NCBI RefSeq assembly: GCF_030247195.1
Contig: NC_080671.1
Location: forward strand, 202,286,897-202,350,896
DNA: 64,000 bases
Reading direction: 5' to 3'
DNA from: Topomyia yanbarensis
Lineage: Eukaryota; Arthropoda; Insecta; Diptera; Culicidae
Shown: positions 23,500 through 34,720 of the stretch, one piece after another
How the letters are laid out: each line of letters begins with the position of its first letter
How positions within the stretch are numbered: the first letter of the stretch is position 1
Made by a program: the position numbers and the translations under genes
Notes under the pieces: model-generated
Seen by the model: the letters and a program-made list of their open reading frames with translations, nothing else
The model's database searches: none
What the model was told of the DNA's origin: nothing

Positions 23500-24300
23500 A
23501 ATTGCTCACTTCAAAGCGAAATGGATGTCGAAATAAAATCGACCCCACGACTGAAATTGTACTCATCCTCTTCCGCCAGGCCTTTCGTGATTTTTCCCGG
23601 GCCAAAGACAAAATATGCCTGAGTCTATTGCAGATTTCTCGAGGTCTGATGGAGCGATATTCGACCGTGACTGAAATATCGGAAATTCACCCTGATAATC
23701 TTAGGGCCGTGATAAATAGTTTGAAGCAGGCCGATGATATTAATGGTTACGGACCTTTTATGAATAAGTACAGCGTAAAAAATCCAGCGAACCACATTAA
23801 AATCTGTGGGGTCGTCTTCGATTCGGGTTTAAATTGCATCCAGCATAAATAGCAGTTGACGGAAAATGGACGGCAACTCAGACTCTTATCCAGTAACCTT
23901 CACCGGATCTTTTCTACATAACTCTTTGAAAAGGTTCGTCTATCTGTGGAAGGGATGTCGAAAGGTATCTGCACTCCAATATACCCCGCGTACAAAAAAT
24001 GCGAAAAAACATAAGCGTTCCCTTCAGGGCCACTCTAAGTGATCTTTCGCAGAAGTGCTAGAGATAGCTAAGCCACCGATCTCTACGAATTTCTATACTT
24101 ACTTGTCTATTGACGAATGGGACTATGATATGTAACCGCTGGTTACAGTATTGATTGTTGGCTTTGCCGCAATGAAAAACCACTCTAGATTTGCTCAGTT
24201 AGTTCCACCAATCCATCCTAAGTCCTTCCCTAGGTATACTGTACTGTCAGCTGTGTGAGTGGTAGTCCTCCAAGTCTGACGTTTACGTTTGGGACAGAAG
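23500..24300 (+). pseudogene. Possible decayed LINE RT fragment
   Basis: The ORF at 23502-23852 has QADDI (compare the YADD box of reverse transcriptases), and about 30 residues later HIKICGVVFDSGLNCIQH. The latter resembles the block following the RT palm in Jockey/I-type elements (consensus near FLGVxFDxxLxWxxH). The spacing is roughly right but the upstream RT blocks are not readable, and stops follow. It may be chance. Confidence 0.3.
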
Positions 24301-25400
24301 AGTCACTCACGCAGGAGCGCTCTCAGTAGGGTACTCAATCACAACGGTGTGATCGAATGATGTCGCGCCACATGTCATTCATCGCTGTTGCAGTCATGTG
24401 AAAGGCTGCCAAAAGTGGACAAGGTAAATGACAGATCGGGCGATATCGTGAAAATCGGTCAGATCACGATCGGGAGTACCGTGAGTCCCCCAAACTAGAC
24501 AATCCGTCGCCGTTGCCATAGTTCCCAACGTGAATGAGTCCCGTGGTGAGTATGTGTACGCATAACATGAATACCAGCATAAATCCTCTCCGACCACCCA
24601 CTGAGCAGTCGAGAGGTCACAGATGAGCCCCAGGAGAGCACATCTTCTGCTGTGCCTAGAAGCGATAGAAAAAGGAGGAATATATCTTCTCCTTAGCTTG
24701 GTTGTAAAGGCCAGAAAGTGTCGTTTCAAGGTCCTCGAAAAATAATAGCTCGAGGAACTATTGGGGCACAACCGAAGCAAACAGCTCCTGGTCTCAGAAA
24801 CTTCAGCTCAGAAAAAGGGGATTCAAGCGATTCCTGGGACATCAAAAACTTCAAATGTCCTCATATCTCAACCAGAGAAAGAAACGCTGGCCTAATAAAT
24901 TTCTCTAATATTCTGGACCGAATATTATCAGCTTTGAATATGTTCGAACCTCTTAAGGGCATATTGATAAACTTTCTCCCCACAGTAAAAAAAATATTGA
25001 TTCAGTTGAATACTAAATAGCCCCTCCGTTCAGCGATTGTATCCTTCGATGGCTAATTCATCGAAATAGTTCACTGATTTGATCACTGTTCTACAGTGGA
25101 ATTGCAGATGTATTATCCCGAAAATCTTCATAATTTTAATAAATAATGTGAAATGTATAGTGTAATAATGTGAAATTCATTTACATTATGCGAAACATGG
25201 CTTATTTCGGAAATGGACCTCATTTTTTTCGATTTCAAAATTATTAACTTGCATTGAGAAGACTCTTACGGAGGAGTACTTTCGGGGAACAAAAAGCGCT
25301 ACTCTTTCAATCGAATCGACCTCCCTACGTTTTACATTTCTTTTTCCACAACAACAAAGCGCGCTGATCTTATTTTATTTTTGATGAACTACACACGGTT
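24301..25400. other. Unannotated
   Basis: The minus-strand ORF 24394-24780 (128 codons) overlaps no motif I recognise. Moderately balanced base composition up to about 24720 could reflect decayed coding DNA. Confidence 0.35.
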
Positions 25401-25566
25401 TGGGGCGGGCATAGCGTAGTTGATAAATCAATTGCCTTTTGCGCAGCTCACCTCGGTTCGATTCCCAGCCCCGCACATAGCGTTAGGGATTTTTCTAAAC
25501 AGATATGTCTAACCCGAAAAAGAGACGAATGACCTTAAGAGTAAAAACATCTATAAACGAAATAAT
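25401..25566 (+). mobile_element. Feilai-like SINE
   Basis: The tRNA-like head starts GGGGCGGGCATAGCGTAG, contains an A-box-like TAGCGTAGTTG and a B box GGTTCGATTCC (25455-25465), followed by CCCGCACATAG. The body matches 33241-33408 block by block (TTTTTCTAA, GATATGTCTAACCCG, CGAATGACCTTAAG, ATCTATAAACGAAATAAT). It is more diverged than that copy and its target-site duplication is no longer clear. Confidence 0.85.
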
Positions 25567-27940
25567 ATTTTTTTTGAATTTTGAGCTTTTTACACCCGAG
25601 AGATCATGAAATAACCAGAATTGAATACTTATGACACTTTTAATATTTCCGTACATCCTTGATCACTGGGGAAATAAATCGAAAATACCACAGTAACTAT
25701 AACTTTCCCCCCATAAGAGTAGAATGTTTCTAAATCTACGAGGGTCTTCTATTATTACCACGTTGGATAGCTTTTAGGATGGGACCCATATTGAGACACT
25801 TGGTTGTACTTCTCAGAAGGTGTGGCAATTCATAGCTAAATCAAACATTACCATTTTACCTTCACCAATTCCATTCCTACCCCTGCTGCAAATCAGCGGT
25901 GTCTTTTCCTGGTTCTGCCAGTTATCATCAATCATATTCCACGTAACAGAATTGGGTTGAGCGTGCAACTGCCCCCTGGAATCATTCGACCGAGCAACAA
26001 TTTATTATGCTCATGTCATCGTTTTTCCCTGCTGTGTTTAGAGTCCGCTCCCAAAGTACACAACTCGACGAATATTTATTTTCGACGCGAAACTAATGGC
26101 TGAAAAATTGAGGCAATTATTTGCGGATATAAACGAGTTAACGTACATAGTCACTCTCTGCTCTCACTGTCTGCATGTTTGATAAGGCACCAAATAATGA
26201 TTGAAATCATATTCCGGAACGGCCTGCAGGCAGGATAAAAAAGATTCATACCGGTTCACGCTGCATATGCGCTCCGAGTGCGATTTATTTAACGGCAGGG
26301 GTTCCATTTCTGGCACTGACTGTGAGGGAAAGTACTCAATCTGCAAGTAAACCACAAAATCCCCTGTAAGAATCAAATGAATCCGTAACAATCGTAACAA
26401 TGGCGCAAAGCAAACAGGAAAGGGTGTGATTGCGTACACGCCAATCCAAAAAAAAGATCAATGGCCAGAGTGAGGGAAAATCAATTCTACTGAAGAATTA
26501 CGATTTGCTGGTGTCAGTCGGTCGATGGCAAGATTTTATTTGATTTTCAAATTTATGTCCTGCGTCATTAAGATAATTGGATTAAATAAATCATCAATTT
26601 CGTTCCCGGTCGTTATACGATAGTAAATTTTCAGATTTAGCACCTTTTCTCTGTCTTTGCATGCACGGAACGAGGGTTGCTGGCACATCGAACATCTTTC
26701 AAGGGATTACGGTGACACTACGGTCAACACAGTGAAACAGGATACGGAAACTTTTTTCGCAAAGGAAAGGAGAAAAGTTGTTGCTTTCCTGTGACTACGT
26801 CCGTCATGGGGAGAGAGTGAAAAAAAGCTGAACGGAAAAGTTCTTATTTCATGGCTATTTTCAACAGCAAACGTCATAAATTTGAAATCCATACACACAC
26901 TTTTTGAGTTTAATCGCTAAAAAATGATATATCGTTATTATCCCTTGCTCTGTACGCCGCTTTACCATAATGGTTTTATTTTAATTTATATTTTTACTCC
27001 AGTATCATGTTTTATGGCGCTAGTTTTTCCTCGCAGTGGTGAAAAACGTTGGCCGTTGCAATAAACGACAGATTTTTTATGTGCCCTGGAATAAAATATT
27101 TATTACGATGATAAATAGATAAACCTTATGAAAAAAGCGGAATGGGAAACTGCACCGCGCCTCTTTTCCCTATAGAACTAAACCAAGTGGTGACTGTGAA
27201 AATTTACAATCTGTGTAATATAATACGCGAGTGGGAACGTTACAGAAAGGTAGGTTACCTACAGCACTTCCATTCGCGCTCTGTTCGACGGTGACTGTCA
27301 CTTTTTGCGCTTCCGCCACTCGCGCGATCCGGGCTCGTGTGTGCATGATGGCGCCTATATATATAGGACAGGATTGAAATTCATTTTGATTCATTCCCCT
27401 GCAGATACGTACGGGGTAGTGGCCCTGGCCCTGCCATACCGGCTGGAAATATGGTGCAAACGCGACTAAGCGCCAGGAACAACAGGCCATAATTCACACT
27501 CGTTCTGCCACACTTTTGGCAGGCGGTGAGAAACCACCCTAACATGCCGTTAGTTTTGACAGTCAGGATATTTTTTGATAAATGATGTTCGTTATTTATT
27601 TGTTTATTTATCCATTTACGTTCTTTTTTCCTGCTTCTCAACACTTAGTCTAGCGAAGACCACCCTGACGGACGTTCAGCGAGTGCGAGAACGAGATTTC
27701 AACTGGCCTCTCCGTGACCATCAGAACCGACACTTGCACTAATGTATGGCGTGGAGTGAGATGTGTAATTAATCACCATTGCGTTTATGTTTGTTCTTCC
27801 ACTGATATCGTTCTGGTTTGCTGTTTACATCGCAAAACATTTGCCTTGAGGAATGGCAATTTGATAATCAAGCAATTTTCTTTTGAAAATGGACGTAACG
27901 GTGATAGTTTCAATTCAAACCATTATCGAATAAAGACAAT
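25567..27940. other. Mostly unannotated, low-copy-looking sequence
   Basis: No repeat family of this window is detectable. 27170-27500 is enriched in G+C and CpG compared with its flanks. ORFs on both strands (26164-26439, 27170-27490, 27714-28124) have no recognised domain, and the last overlaps the LINE remnant on the other strand. Confidence 0.4.
27351..27400 (+). promoter_or_regulatory. Weak candidate core promoter
   Basis: A TATATATA box (27356-27363) sits in the 14-bp palindrome CCTATATATATAGG, with initiator-like TCATT sequences 27 and 37 bp downstream, in a CpG-containing island. No downstream gene is recognisable and the box is symmetrical, so direction and function are speculative. 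Confidence 0.18.
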
Positions 27941-28620
27941 GCTTTTTTCAACGACTCTAGACACTATACATGATTCGAAACATTTTCATATTTTGTTAGA
28001 CTTCGCTTTCAATAGGAATCACTACGTTGAGATAAAAATTATGGTCGGCCTAAAACTGCTGAGCAAATTTTCAAGATTTTTCCTCGTTTGTAAGAAGTAT
28101 GTGGTCACCTTCCTTCAAAGCTGAAATTGGTTTCTTATAATTTTTAGAAAATTTCCGGAAAGGTTTAGAATATAGCGTGATTTGTTCAACCTATTTCGCG
28201 AATTTTTCATATCTTAAGAGTGGTAATCTATGCTTGATTTCTTTTTGTAGATCCCGATAGATACATTTCGTAGCAGGATCACGAGAATGTTCATATTGAC
28301 GTCTTCGAGCGTTCTTCAAGTGAATCAGAAGTTAAAGATTGTCGTCAATAATACGAGTATTAAATTTTATCTGTGTTCTTGGTACAGATTCATTTCTAGC
28401 ATCAACTGTTGAATCACTTGGGTTTTGTAATGTCAGATCTGTGTCAGCTTTATTTTGTAAATCATGACCTTGATCAAATTTATTCTCAATATAAGTTTTG
28501 CACCTTTCCCAATTTGCTTTGTGATAATTAAACACTGAGGTAATAGTATTGGAAACAGCTACTTCAGAAAGTGAAAAAATACTGGAAGGTGATCAGAACC
28601 AAAGTCAGCATGTGTTGTAA

Positions 28621-29869
28621 CCCGAGACAGTTGGACCTGGAGCCTAAATCAATATTTAGCGGATGGCTTCTGCGGAGACCCCTGCTACGGGCGGGTAGTA
28701 TTTGTTTCTGAGTTCTGGCTCCATAATGGTCCAACTGGACTCAGGTACCTTGATAGATAGTCTGAAAACATTTGCTAGGAATCAAAGTCAGTACACAAAA
28801 AAGGCCTCAGATCGGTATAATTGATTAGCTCTAACGCTTTTTATCATCACGGGCAAAGATTTTCTCACACACAAGGTCCCCAATCGTAGCCCATTTAGGA
28901 AAGGTGGATTCGAAGGGAAAAGAGTCAACTCTGCTCGCTACAAACGGAATCGACCGAAAATCGTGAAACAACCTACATCAGAAAATACCAAAAAATAATT
29001 TACTGCAAAAAAACTGTTTAATCTCTTCAACTCATATTCGCTTACAAAAAAAATTGTTGCACATTTCGGGTCTCGAGCCTTCTAACTTGCTATCTTATCT
29101 TTCCGTACAGCGCGCTAACCAACATGCTTGAGCGTTTTTTCAAAAAGACATATCTGCAATGAGTGACTCTCTTTGTTTACTTTCTCTTTAGATTTTTACA
29201 GCGTCACTATAGCCCTTTTCACTTATTTTACAGTACAGATCGAAAGATGGTGGTTTTGACTAGCATATTATGCAAATAGTTGAGGGATAAATGTTAAAGC
29301 GACCGAATTAGTAACAGAAAAGAAAGTAAACAAAGAGAGTCACTCATTGTAGATATGTCGTTTTGAATAAAAGGTCTAGCATGGTCATCGTCTATCCTCT
29401 CTCACTCTTCCTTCCCAAAGCAAGGTCACAAAATCTAACTATCTTGCGTGGTGTTCATCCAAAAATTAGTGCCTCAACTTACGGTGCGTGCATTTATCGT
29501 CGACGTGCTTGCGTGTACAGCGATTTCATCGCTGACCTAGAATTTTGACGGGGCGGGAAAAAAAACTCAGAAACAAATAGTATCCCCTTCACTATGCCTA
29601 ATTTTGTGGTTAAAGGTCGCAGAAAAAGTTATCTCAAAAGTGGGGCGACGCGTGCGTCACGACCACCCGCTAAAAGTAGCTCGACTCCAACAATGACTGG
29701 AACCAGTGGGTGCTCAACCACTCATCTGACAGTTCAGGAACTCCAACCGTCACTCACTTATTCATATTTCGGGAGAAATTACAGAAGCTTTTACCTATGC
29801 TGAGCGGATCATTCATTCGAGGGGCTGCTCAATATATACATTCGTATCGTAGTACTACAGTGTAATCAG
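28621..29869. mobile_element. 1.25-kb composite insertion within the LINE endonuclease
   Basis: The insertion interrupts the endonuclease between SELIT and THADF. TGTAA occurs at both edges (28616-28620 and 29870-29874), a probable 5-bp duplication. Inside are inverted pairs AGTTGGACC / GGTCCAACT (28629-28738) and TAGTATTTGTTTCTGAG / ACTCAGAAACAAATA (about 28695 and 29565), plus a 45-bp inverted repeat at 29141-29185 / 29321-29365. The ends themselves show no TIR. It looks like several elements stacked on one another. Confidence 0.6.
29045..29140 (-). mobile_element. tRNA-like SINE head, remnant
   Basis: On the minus strand GTTGGTTAGCGCGCTGTACGG resembles a tRNA D-arm/A-box region and GGCTCGAGACCCG about 35 bases later resembles a B box. 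No anticodon arm or acceptor stem folds cleanly, so this is a tRNA-derived remnant inside the composite insertion and not a working tRNA. Confidence 0.4.
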
Positions 29870-30830
29870 TGTAATCAATTCGCTACAAACGTGACTTTGA
29901 TATCTGGCAAAACCAAAACAATTGTTGATGGATTCCTTACAGACGAACAGCACGTAGGACCATTTGGGAACAAAATTGAATAATAACCAGCAGAACAATC
30001 ATTAAAAAGTAGTTTACCGTTGGAATTGCTTTGGTTATTATTCTAGGATAGGTGCTTAGCGTTAAAATCATCAACTATACAGAATTTCGACAGATTTCTT
30101 GTAAGTTTTTGTATATCTCCTTTCAAAAAATTAGTTCGCTCGCCAGTGCATTGAAAATGAGAATACACTGCAACAATAAAATCGGTTTCTACTTTGGTCT
30201 TTACGGCAAGACGCGATATTTGATTCTGTGATTAATATCTATTGCGATTCTCCCGCCCTATCTAACAATTCGATCAAATCGCTGAATAACAAAATTAGAG
30301 TTACTCTTCAATTAAATGTTTGGTTTAAAAAAATCGGTCGCAACGGTTATATGCACATTATGTACCCCAAGAAGTTGAAGGACTCATATTCGTTTTCAAT
30401 GCACGAGCATTATTAAACTTTAAATTTATTACAGTTTTGTTAGCAAATTCGCACTAAGTTTGTAAAGTTTCAAATATGGAGGTAAAATTTACAAAACTCT
30501 TTACCCTTATGTGAAACACAATGGGAGTAAATTTACAAATTTACCTTCACATTCGGATAAAACATCGAATGAGTTGCTGCAATCAATAGAATTTTTGAAT
30601 CGAGAAGTTACCCTTTTTCGTTTATTTTTAATATTTGGCACACGGCCTATCTGGGAGGACCCAGACATGTTGAAAGAATTAAATATTTGTTTGGGCTGAA
30701 TTATTCTTAAAAAATGTCGTAGTCTCGAAAAAGACTGATTGAGTAGAAAAAGTAGATAGTCTTGAGAAAGACTGTTGCTGTTGAAAAACTCTAGGTAAAC
30801 CAGCACCTGCCAACAAGGGTTCAAGACGGT

Positions 30831-31937
30831 ATGCGATCAAAATTGTGATATTTGGGACATTTGCTACTCACCGCGATGACGTTTCACAGTGTGTTCATAT
30901 CTGTTATCTCCAGGTATGCTTTGTCGTTGGCTGAGTTGGTGTGCGACAGCCCGAAGACAACTTGACAGTTCTCATATATTGAACTCGTAAGCAAATTTGG
31001 TCGTGATTTGGTAATGTCATGGCGGGTGTTCATATTAGAAACTGTTCTCATTCAACCATACTTAAACAGAAACAAAGATTCCATTTTGAATCTAAAAATT
31101 TCAAAATAAAAAAAATCGATTTTCGGAAACACAAGAAGATGACTTTCAAAATCTTTTTATAGTAGAATTTCCGAAAATCTTGGGGATCGAACCCACATCT
31201 CCCCAGACAAGAAATCCTCCGGTAGAAGTCGTTTCGTTAGGTTTCTATCAGACTGGAGCCGAGTAAAATGCGAGAAGAATTCTGAAGGAATCCGTACCAA
31301 AACCATCGCAACATCCTTCCGGACAGGAGTATTGCAAAAGTAGAACAAAACTCTGGCAGGAGTCGAAAAAATTGTGTATTCCTGGCAGCATTCTTGCTGA
31401 AACCGAGCACTATCGGTTTGTTGCCGGAATTCTGGAAAAAGCACACAAATTCTAGTCAAAACCAAAAAAAAACTTGCTTGCTGTGTAAAAAAACTTACAT
31501 ATCTTGTTTATATTCCCGATCAAAATACTAGAATTCTTGCCGTTCTTAATTATTTAGAAACAAGATGTCACAGGTTCACGAATTGTTAAGCTTGATGATT
31601 TACTTTCATTGGCCAAAATATTTTTCATTTATTTTTATCGAAAAAAAGCACTAATGATTTACCGATTACAACAAGAAAACCAAAACATTTTTAGGAAGGA
31701 AGAGAACCGATTGCTGAAAAGAACGACTTCCAGCTAAATTTATAATAAAATTTGTGTAACTTTGCTGACGGTTTCTATTTAGGGTTAAATTTATTCTTTA
31801 ATAATAGTTTTTTATCCACATTTTGGAATACGCTTTTTCTAAGTGTTGTTCTAGTTGCATTGACGGCGTTCATAACACACGTAACGAAACACGCCTTTCT
31901 CTTATAACTATTTCGTTTCGTTGTTCGTGATACTCTA
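30831..31937. other. Mostly unannotated; tRNA-like remnant at 31160-31260
   Basis: On the minus strand GATGTGGGTTCGATCCCCAA near 31180 contains a B-box match, and CGACTTCTACCGG upstream is a weak A box, so a SINE head is possible. The two overlapping minus-strand ORFs at 31157-31465 show no domain. Nothing else is recognised. Confidence 0.35.
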
Positions 31938-32280
31938 TGGAGAAGGTATACTAGCGCCACTATAAAATCAGTGGTACATATATGAAACAAACACTATCTT
32001 TCAAGTTGTCCCCGGATTGGTGTGCGAGGACCAACTTGTTGGACTGGAAAGTGCGCATTTAGGCCGAATACGGTTGGCTAACAGCACCTTTTTGCCTTCC
32101 TCGTATAAAAAAGGCTATTCGATTACTTTAAAAATCGACCATTTAACCAAAGTTCGTCGAGATCAAAAAATGATGTATGTGTGAGTATGTGCGTGCGTGT
32201 CATTTAAACTCACAAGTTTCTCAGAGATTACTGAACCGATTTTCACAAACCAAGTCACAAATGGAAGGTCCCTTCATCAC
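31938..32280. repeat. Dispersed repeat fragments
   Basis: 31938-32020 (GGTATACTAGCGCCACTATA, ATCAGTGGTA, CAAGTTGTCCC) resembles 2845-2920. 32205-32280 (TTTCTCAGAGATTACTGAAC, CGATTTTCACAAACCAAGT, AAATGGAAGGTCCC) is the minus-strand form of the TTTCATTTGAAAT repeat at 14780, 52845 and 54515. Both are non-coding. Confidence 0.55.
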
Positions 32281-32514
32281 CCCCACACCTAAGACCATTC
32301 CTCACACCCGCATTCCCTTCATACACTACGCATTCCGAAGACAAAGGATTTCTGAAGCATTCTCCTCTCTCACTCTATTAACCTCACACCCCTCCTCTTC
32401 CAAACCCTTTCCACCACCAATTTAAAATATGATCACATGAAAATAACATTGAACTCATATTGATTAAGATCCCTAAATATTGTAGTTTTTTACTTTAAAG
32501 AAATATCTCCTGTG

Positions 32515-33050
32515 GCAAGCCATCTGTTCCTGTCACTTAAAGAGCGACATCGACTTCGCTACGGGGCCCGTCAACCTGGAAATTTATGCATGGGAGTGCC
32601 TGTAAAACGTCTGTTGCCTTTTCTCAAGCAACACAATTGCTCCGTTCTGTTTAAGCCGGAGTCGGCATCTTGTCATTACGGAAAGAGGCCATGGTGTGGT
32701 ATGTCACGAACAACGTCCAGGTGACGCTCCAGGGCATAAACCCTCCCCCCACGCTAGAGCTCTACCCAATAGAAAAATATTAGCAAATCGTCAAGCGGAA
32801 CCATAACCTTCCGGCAGTCGTGCTAGTGCACTGAGTGCACGCTGTTCTGAAAATCTAGCAAAATCGTCTTAGGGCACCAGCGGCTGCTCGTTCAGTGCGC
32901 CATAAGCGCGACTTCCGCAGGGTTAAGAAGACACGAAAGACATTTGTCAGCATAATTTTGTTTAAGGCAAACTGGCGTTCTGCGGTGAGGAAAGTTACCA
33001 ACGAAGCTGTGTAAAATGTGATGGAAGGAGTCAAACGAAAAGTCGAAAAC
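32515..33050 (+). pseudogene. mariner-type transposase pseudogene (C-terminal half)
   Basis: The plus-strand frames give, in order: VNLEIYAWECL; KRLLPFLKQHNCSVLF then SASCHYGKR; WYVTNNVQV, GINPP, TLELYPIEKY and QIVKRN; and after a 122-bp interruption KKTRKTF, FKANWRSA, VRKVTNEAV and VMEGVKRKV. These are the conserved C-terminal blocks of Tc1/mariner-superfamily DDE/D transposases, including the ...ELxPIEKYW region. At least two frameshifts and in-frame stops are present. The residue where the second catalytic aspartate is expected (before the ASCHY-like block) is a glutamate. N-terminal DNA-binding domains are absent. Confidence 0.85.
32804..32925 (-). mobile_element. 122-bp MITE (TAACCYTCCGGCAGTCG), copy 1
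   Basis: The ends are TAACCTTCCGGCAGTCGTGC and, inverted, TAACCCTGCGGAAGTCGCGC, with TA at both borders. It is inserted in the mariner transposase pseudogene between QIVKRN and KKTRKTF. The same 122-bp element lies in the opposite orientation at 36751-36872. The conserved interior includes AGTGCACTGAGTGCACGCTG and CTTAGGGCACYAGCGGC. Confidence 0.92.
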
Positions 33051-33240
33051 GAAAAGTTTATTCTGTATGAAAAGAATTTGCAAAAGAAAAATGATTTGAT
33101 TTTTTTATGCTAATTTTGGCCGATTTACACAGTTACCGTCGTGCGGGGTTTCTTTGCGCACTTTTTATCAATTGTTCAATTTTGACGAATTGTAACTCCT
33201 TTAATAATCGATGGATTTGCATCATATCAGCACAGGTTTA

Positions 33241-33408
33241 TGGGAGTGGGCGTAGCGTATTGGTAAATCGATTGCCTTGTACGCAGCGCACCTGGGTTCG
33301 AGTCCCGACCCCGCACATAGGGTTAGAAATTTTTCCTAAGAGATTTTTCTAACCCGAAGAGGCGAATGACCTTAAGGTTAAAACCTCTATAATTGAAATA
33401 AAAAAAAA
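33241..33408 (+). mobile_element. Feilai-family SINE, well preserved
   Basis: The tRNA-related head GGGAGTGGGCGTAGCGTATT has an A box (about 33252-33263) and a B box GGTTCGAGTCC (33295-33305), then CCGACCCCGCACATAGGG, a body ending AAAACCTCTATAATTGAAAT and an A-rich tail. AGCACAGGTTTA flanks it perfectly on both sides (33229-33240 and 33409-33420), a 12-bp duplication typical of LINE-mediated insertion. It matches the Feilai family known from Aedes aegypti and is the best taxonomic marker in the window. Confidence 0.93.
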
Positions 33409-33420
33409 AGCACAGGTTTA

Positions 33421-34254
33421 TCGTCATCGTATATGTATTATTTATGCCAAATGTGAGCAGAATTGGTTCACACATAAAAAAGTTGTTCATATAGCGTTCA
33501 AAAATAAGTTTTTTGGACTAGCTGGGGGCTACTTTGCACACTTCTTGAATTCGATATAAAATAAAAATTAACCAGTTTTATTTACTTTCATTGAAATATC
33601 ATTAATTTATACTGATATCAGAGGCTTTTTCAACAATAAAGCATCACTCATTTATCGCTTTTTGTAAAATAAGGGATTCATTCTAATTTAACATTTACAA
33701 CGTTACTTGTCAGAAAAACTTGAGTGGGTTGAGATGCATATTGTTTTTCGTATAGAAATATAGAAAATGATGAAAAATGCAATATCAGTTTATTTCTAGT
33801 ATGTCAGAATAGTTTTTTAAGAGCATTTTAAGATTTTTTGAATTATCAATTATTAAAATAGCCACACGAAGGGATTGAAAATTTCGCAAAATAAAAACAA
33901 AGTGAAATAAGGGGCTATTTATGAGGTATATTTGAGTGCTAAATTCATGGCATAATTAGTACACAAGGCCACGTTCTCAAGTTATGCACTTTTCAAGTCA
34001 AGAATTCTGAAATAAAGGTTCGAAGCCAGTTTTTCACGGCCAAGATCACATTATTTCGCAACCACCAACTTTGGAGGTTCAATGTCTCCACAGAAATTAT
34101 ACAACATAACACAGAGCATCTCTTGAAAGAACAATTTTGGTAATTAATTCTCTTGGACATAATTACGGAGAATAAACTCAAAACATTATTTAGAGGCTTG
34201 GTATCTTCGGTAAAATTGATGATAATGATATTAAAAACAACTTTTTTAAAGACA
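33421..34254. other. Unannotated AT-rich stretch
   Basis: No recognisable coding or repeat feature. Confidence 0.5.
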
Positions 34255-34720
34255 CAAAACTCTTCAAATGCTCATAAAAACCGATCATTGCATAGGGCAA
34301 AGTGCCTATTTTCACCATACTAAGCAGGGTGCCTAACTAATTCATTAATTTCTTGGCCTACAAGCAATGGAATTCGTAGAAGTTGACATCAACATCTTTG
34401 CTTCGTTGTTATGAACCAATATAATAACACAAATGCGCTGAAAACAGTGAAATTCTCGTGTTTGAGCGCAACAAAAACTCGAATCGATTGCCTCTATTGT
34501 TGCGCTATCATTTGACTAAATGCGTTGAACAAAGCTGGCAGACACTGACTTAACCAACAGCTTCAAACGGGTGGGGTGATAATAGAAACATGGCGAAAAT
34601 GGGCTCATCACCCTACTAGAAACAAACGAAAAACGCCATTTTCCATCACACAAAAACCTTCAAAAGCTCATAAAATCCGTTCCTGATGTACTAGAAACAA
34701 ACGGAAAACGCCATTTTTCA
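34255..34720. repeat. Short tandem duplication whose first unit carries a MITE
   Basis: Unit 2 (about 34642-34715: CACAAAAACCTTCAAAAGC, CTCATAAAATCCG, GTACTAGAAACAAACG, AAAACGCCATTTTTC) is matched by unit 1 split across the MITE. Unit 1 reads ACAAAACTCTTCAAATGC, CTCATAAAAACCG before it, and CTAGAAACAAACG, AAAACGCCATTTTCC after it. The unit is about 74 bp. Confidence 0.85.
34293..34615 (-). mobile_element. TAGGGT-family MITE, copy with visible empty site
   Basis: This is homologous in inverted orientation to 1057-1366. On the minus strand it begins TAGGGTGATGAGCCCATTTT, and its other end reads AGTGCCTATTTTCACC near TAGGGCAAAG. It is about 323 bp with no ORF. TA lies at 34293-34294 and 34614-34615, and the neighbouring unit 2 shows the unoccupied target GTACTAG. 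The target duplication is therefore TA. Confidence 0.9.

Larger units (their letters stand above)
27950..30830 (-). pseudogene. Juan/Jockey-like LINE remnant (ORF1 end, endonuclease, RT start)
   Basis: Reading the minus strand from 30830 downward: a basic ORF1-like tail (NKRKRVTSRFKN, SNSFDVLSE) at about 30700-30530; the endonuclease start NARALKTNM near 30400; DFNAKH at about 30030; FNDCSAGYYSILFPNGP at about 29985; QSHVCSELIT ending near 29870; then, after a 1.25-kb insertion, THADFGSDHLPV at about 28615 (the conserved SDHLPV endonuclease motif). It continues as NYHKANWERCKTYIENKFD and LKNARRRQYEHSRDP to about 27950. Several stops and frameshifts make it dead. The RT palm is missing, and the order and spacing match Juan-type Jockey elements. 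Confidence 0.85.

Noticed and set aside
24394..24780. 128-codon minus-strand ORF as a host gene
   Set aside because: No recognisable domain, no start or splice context, and it adjoins a possibly decayed LINE.
28332..28535. 67-codon ORF as an independent gene
   Set aside because: Its NYHKANWERCKTYIENKF block belongs to the Juan-like LINE between endonuclease and RT.
33241..33315. Functional tRNA gene
   Set aside because: It is the tRNA-like head of a Feilai-type SINE with a body, A-tail and target-site duplication.
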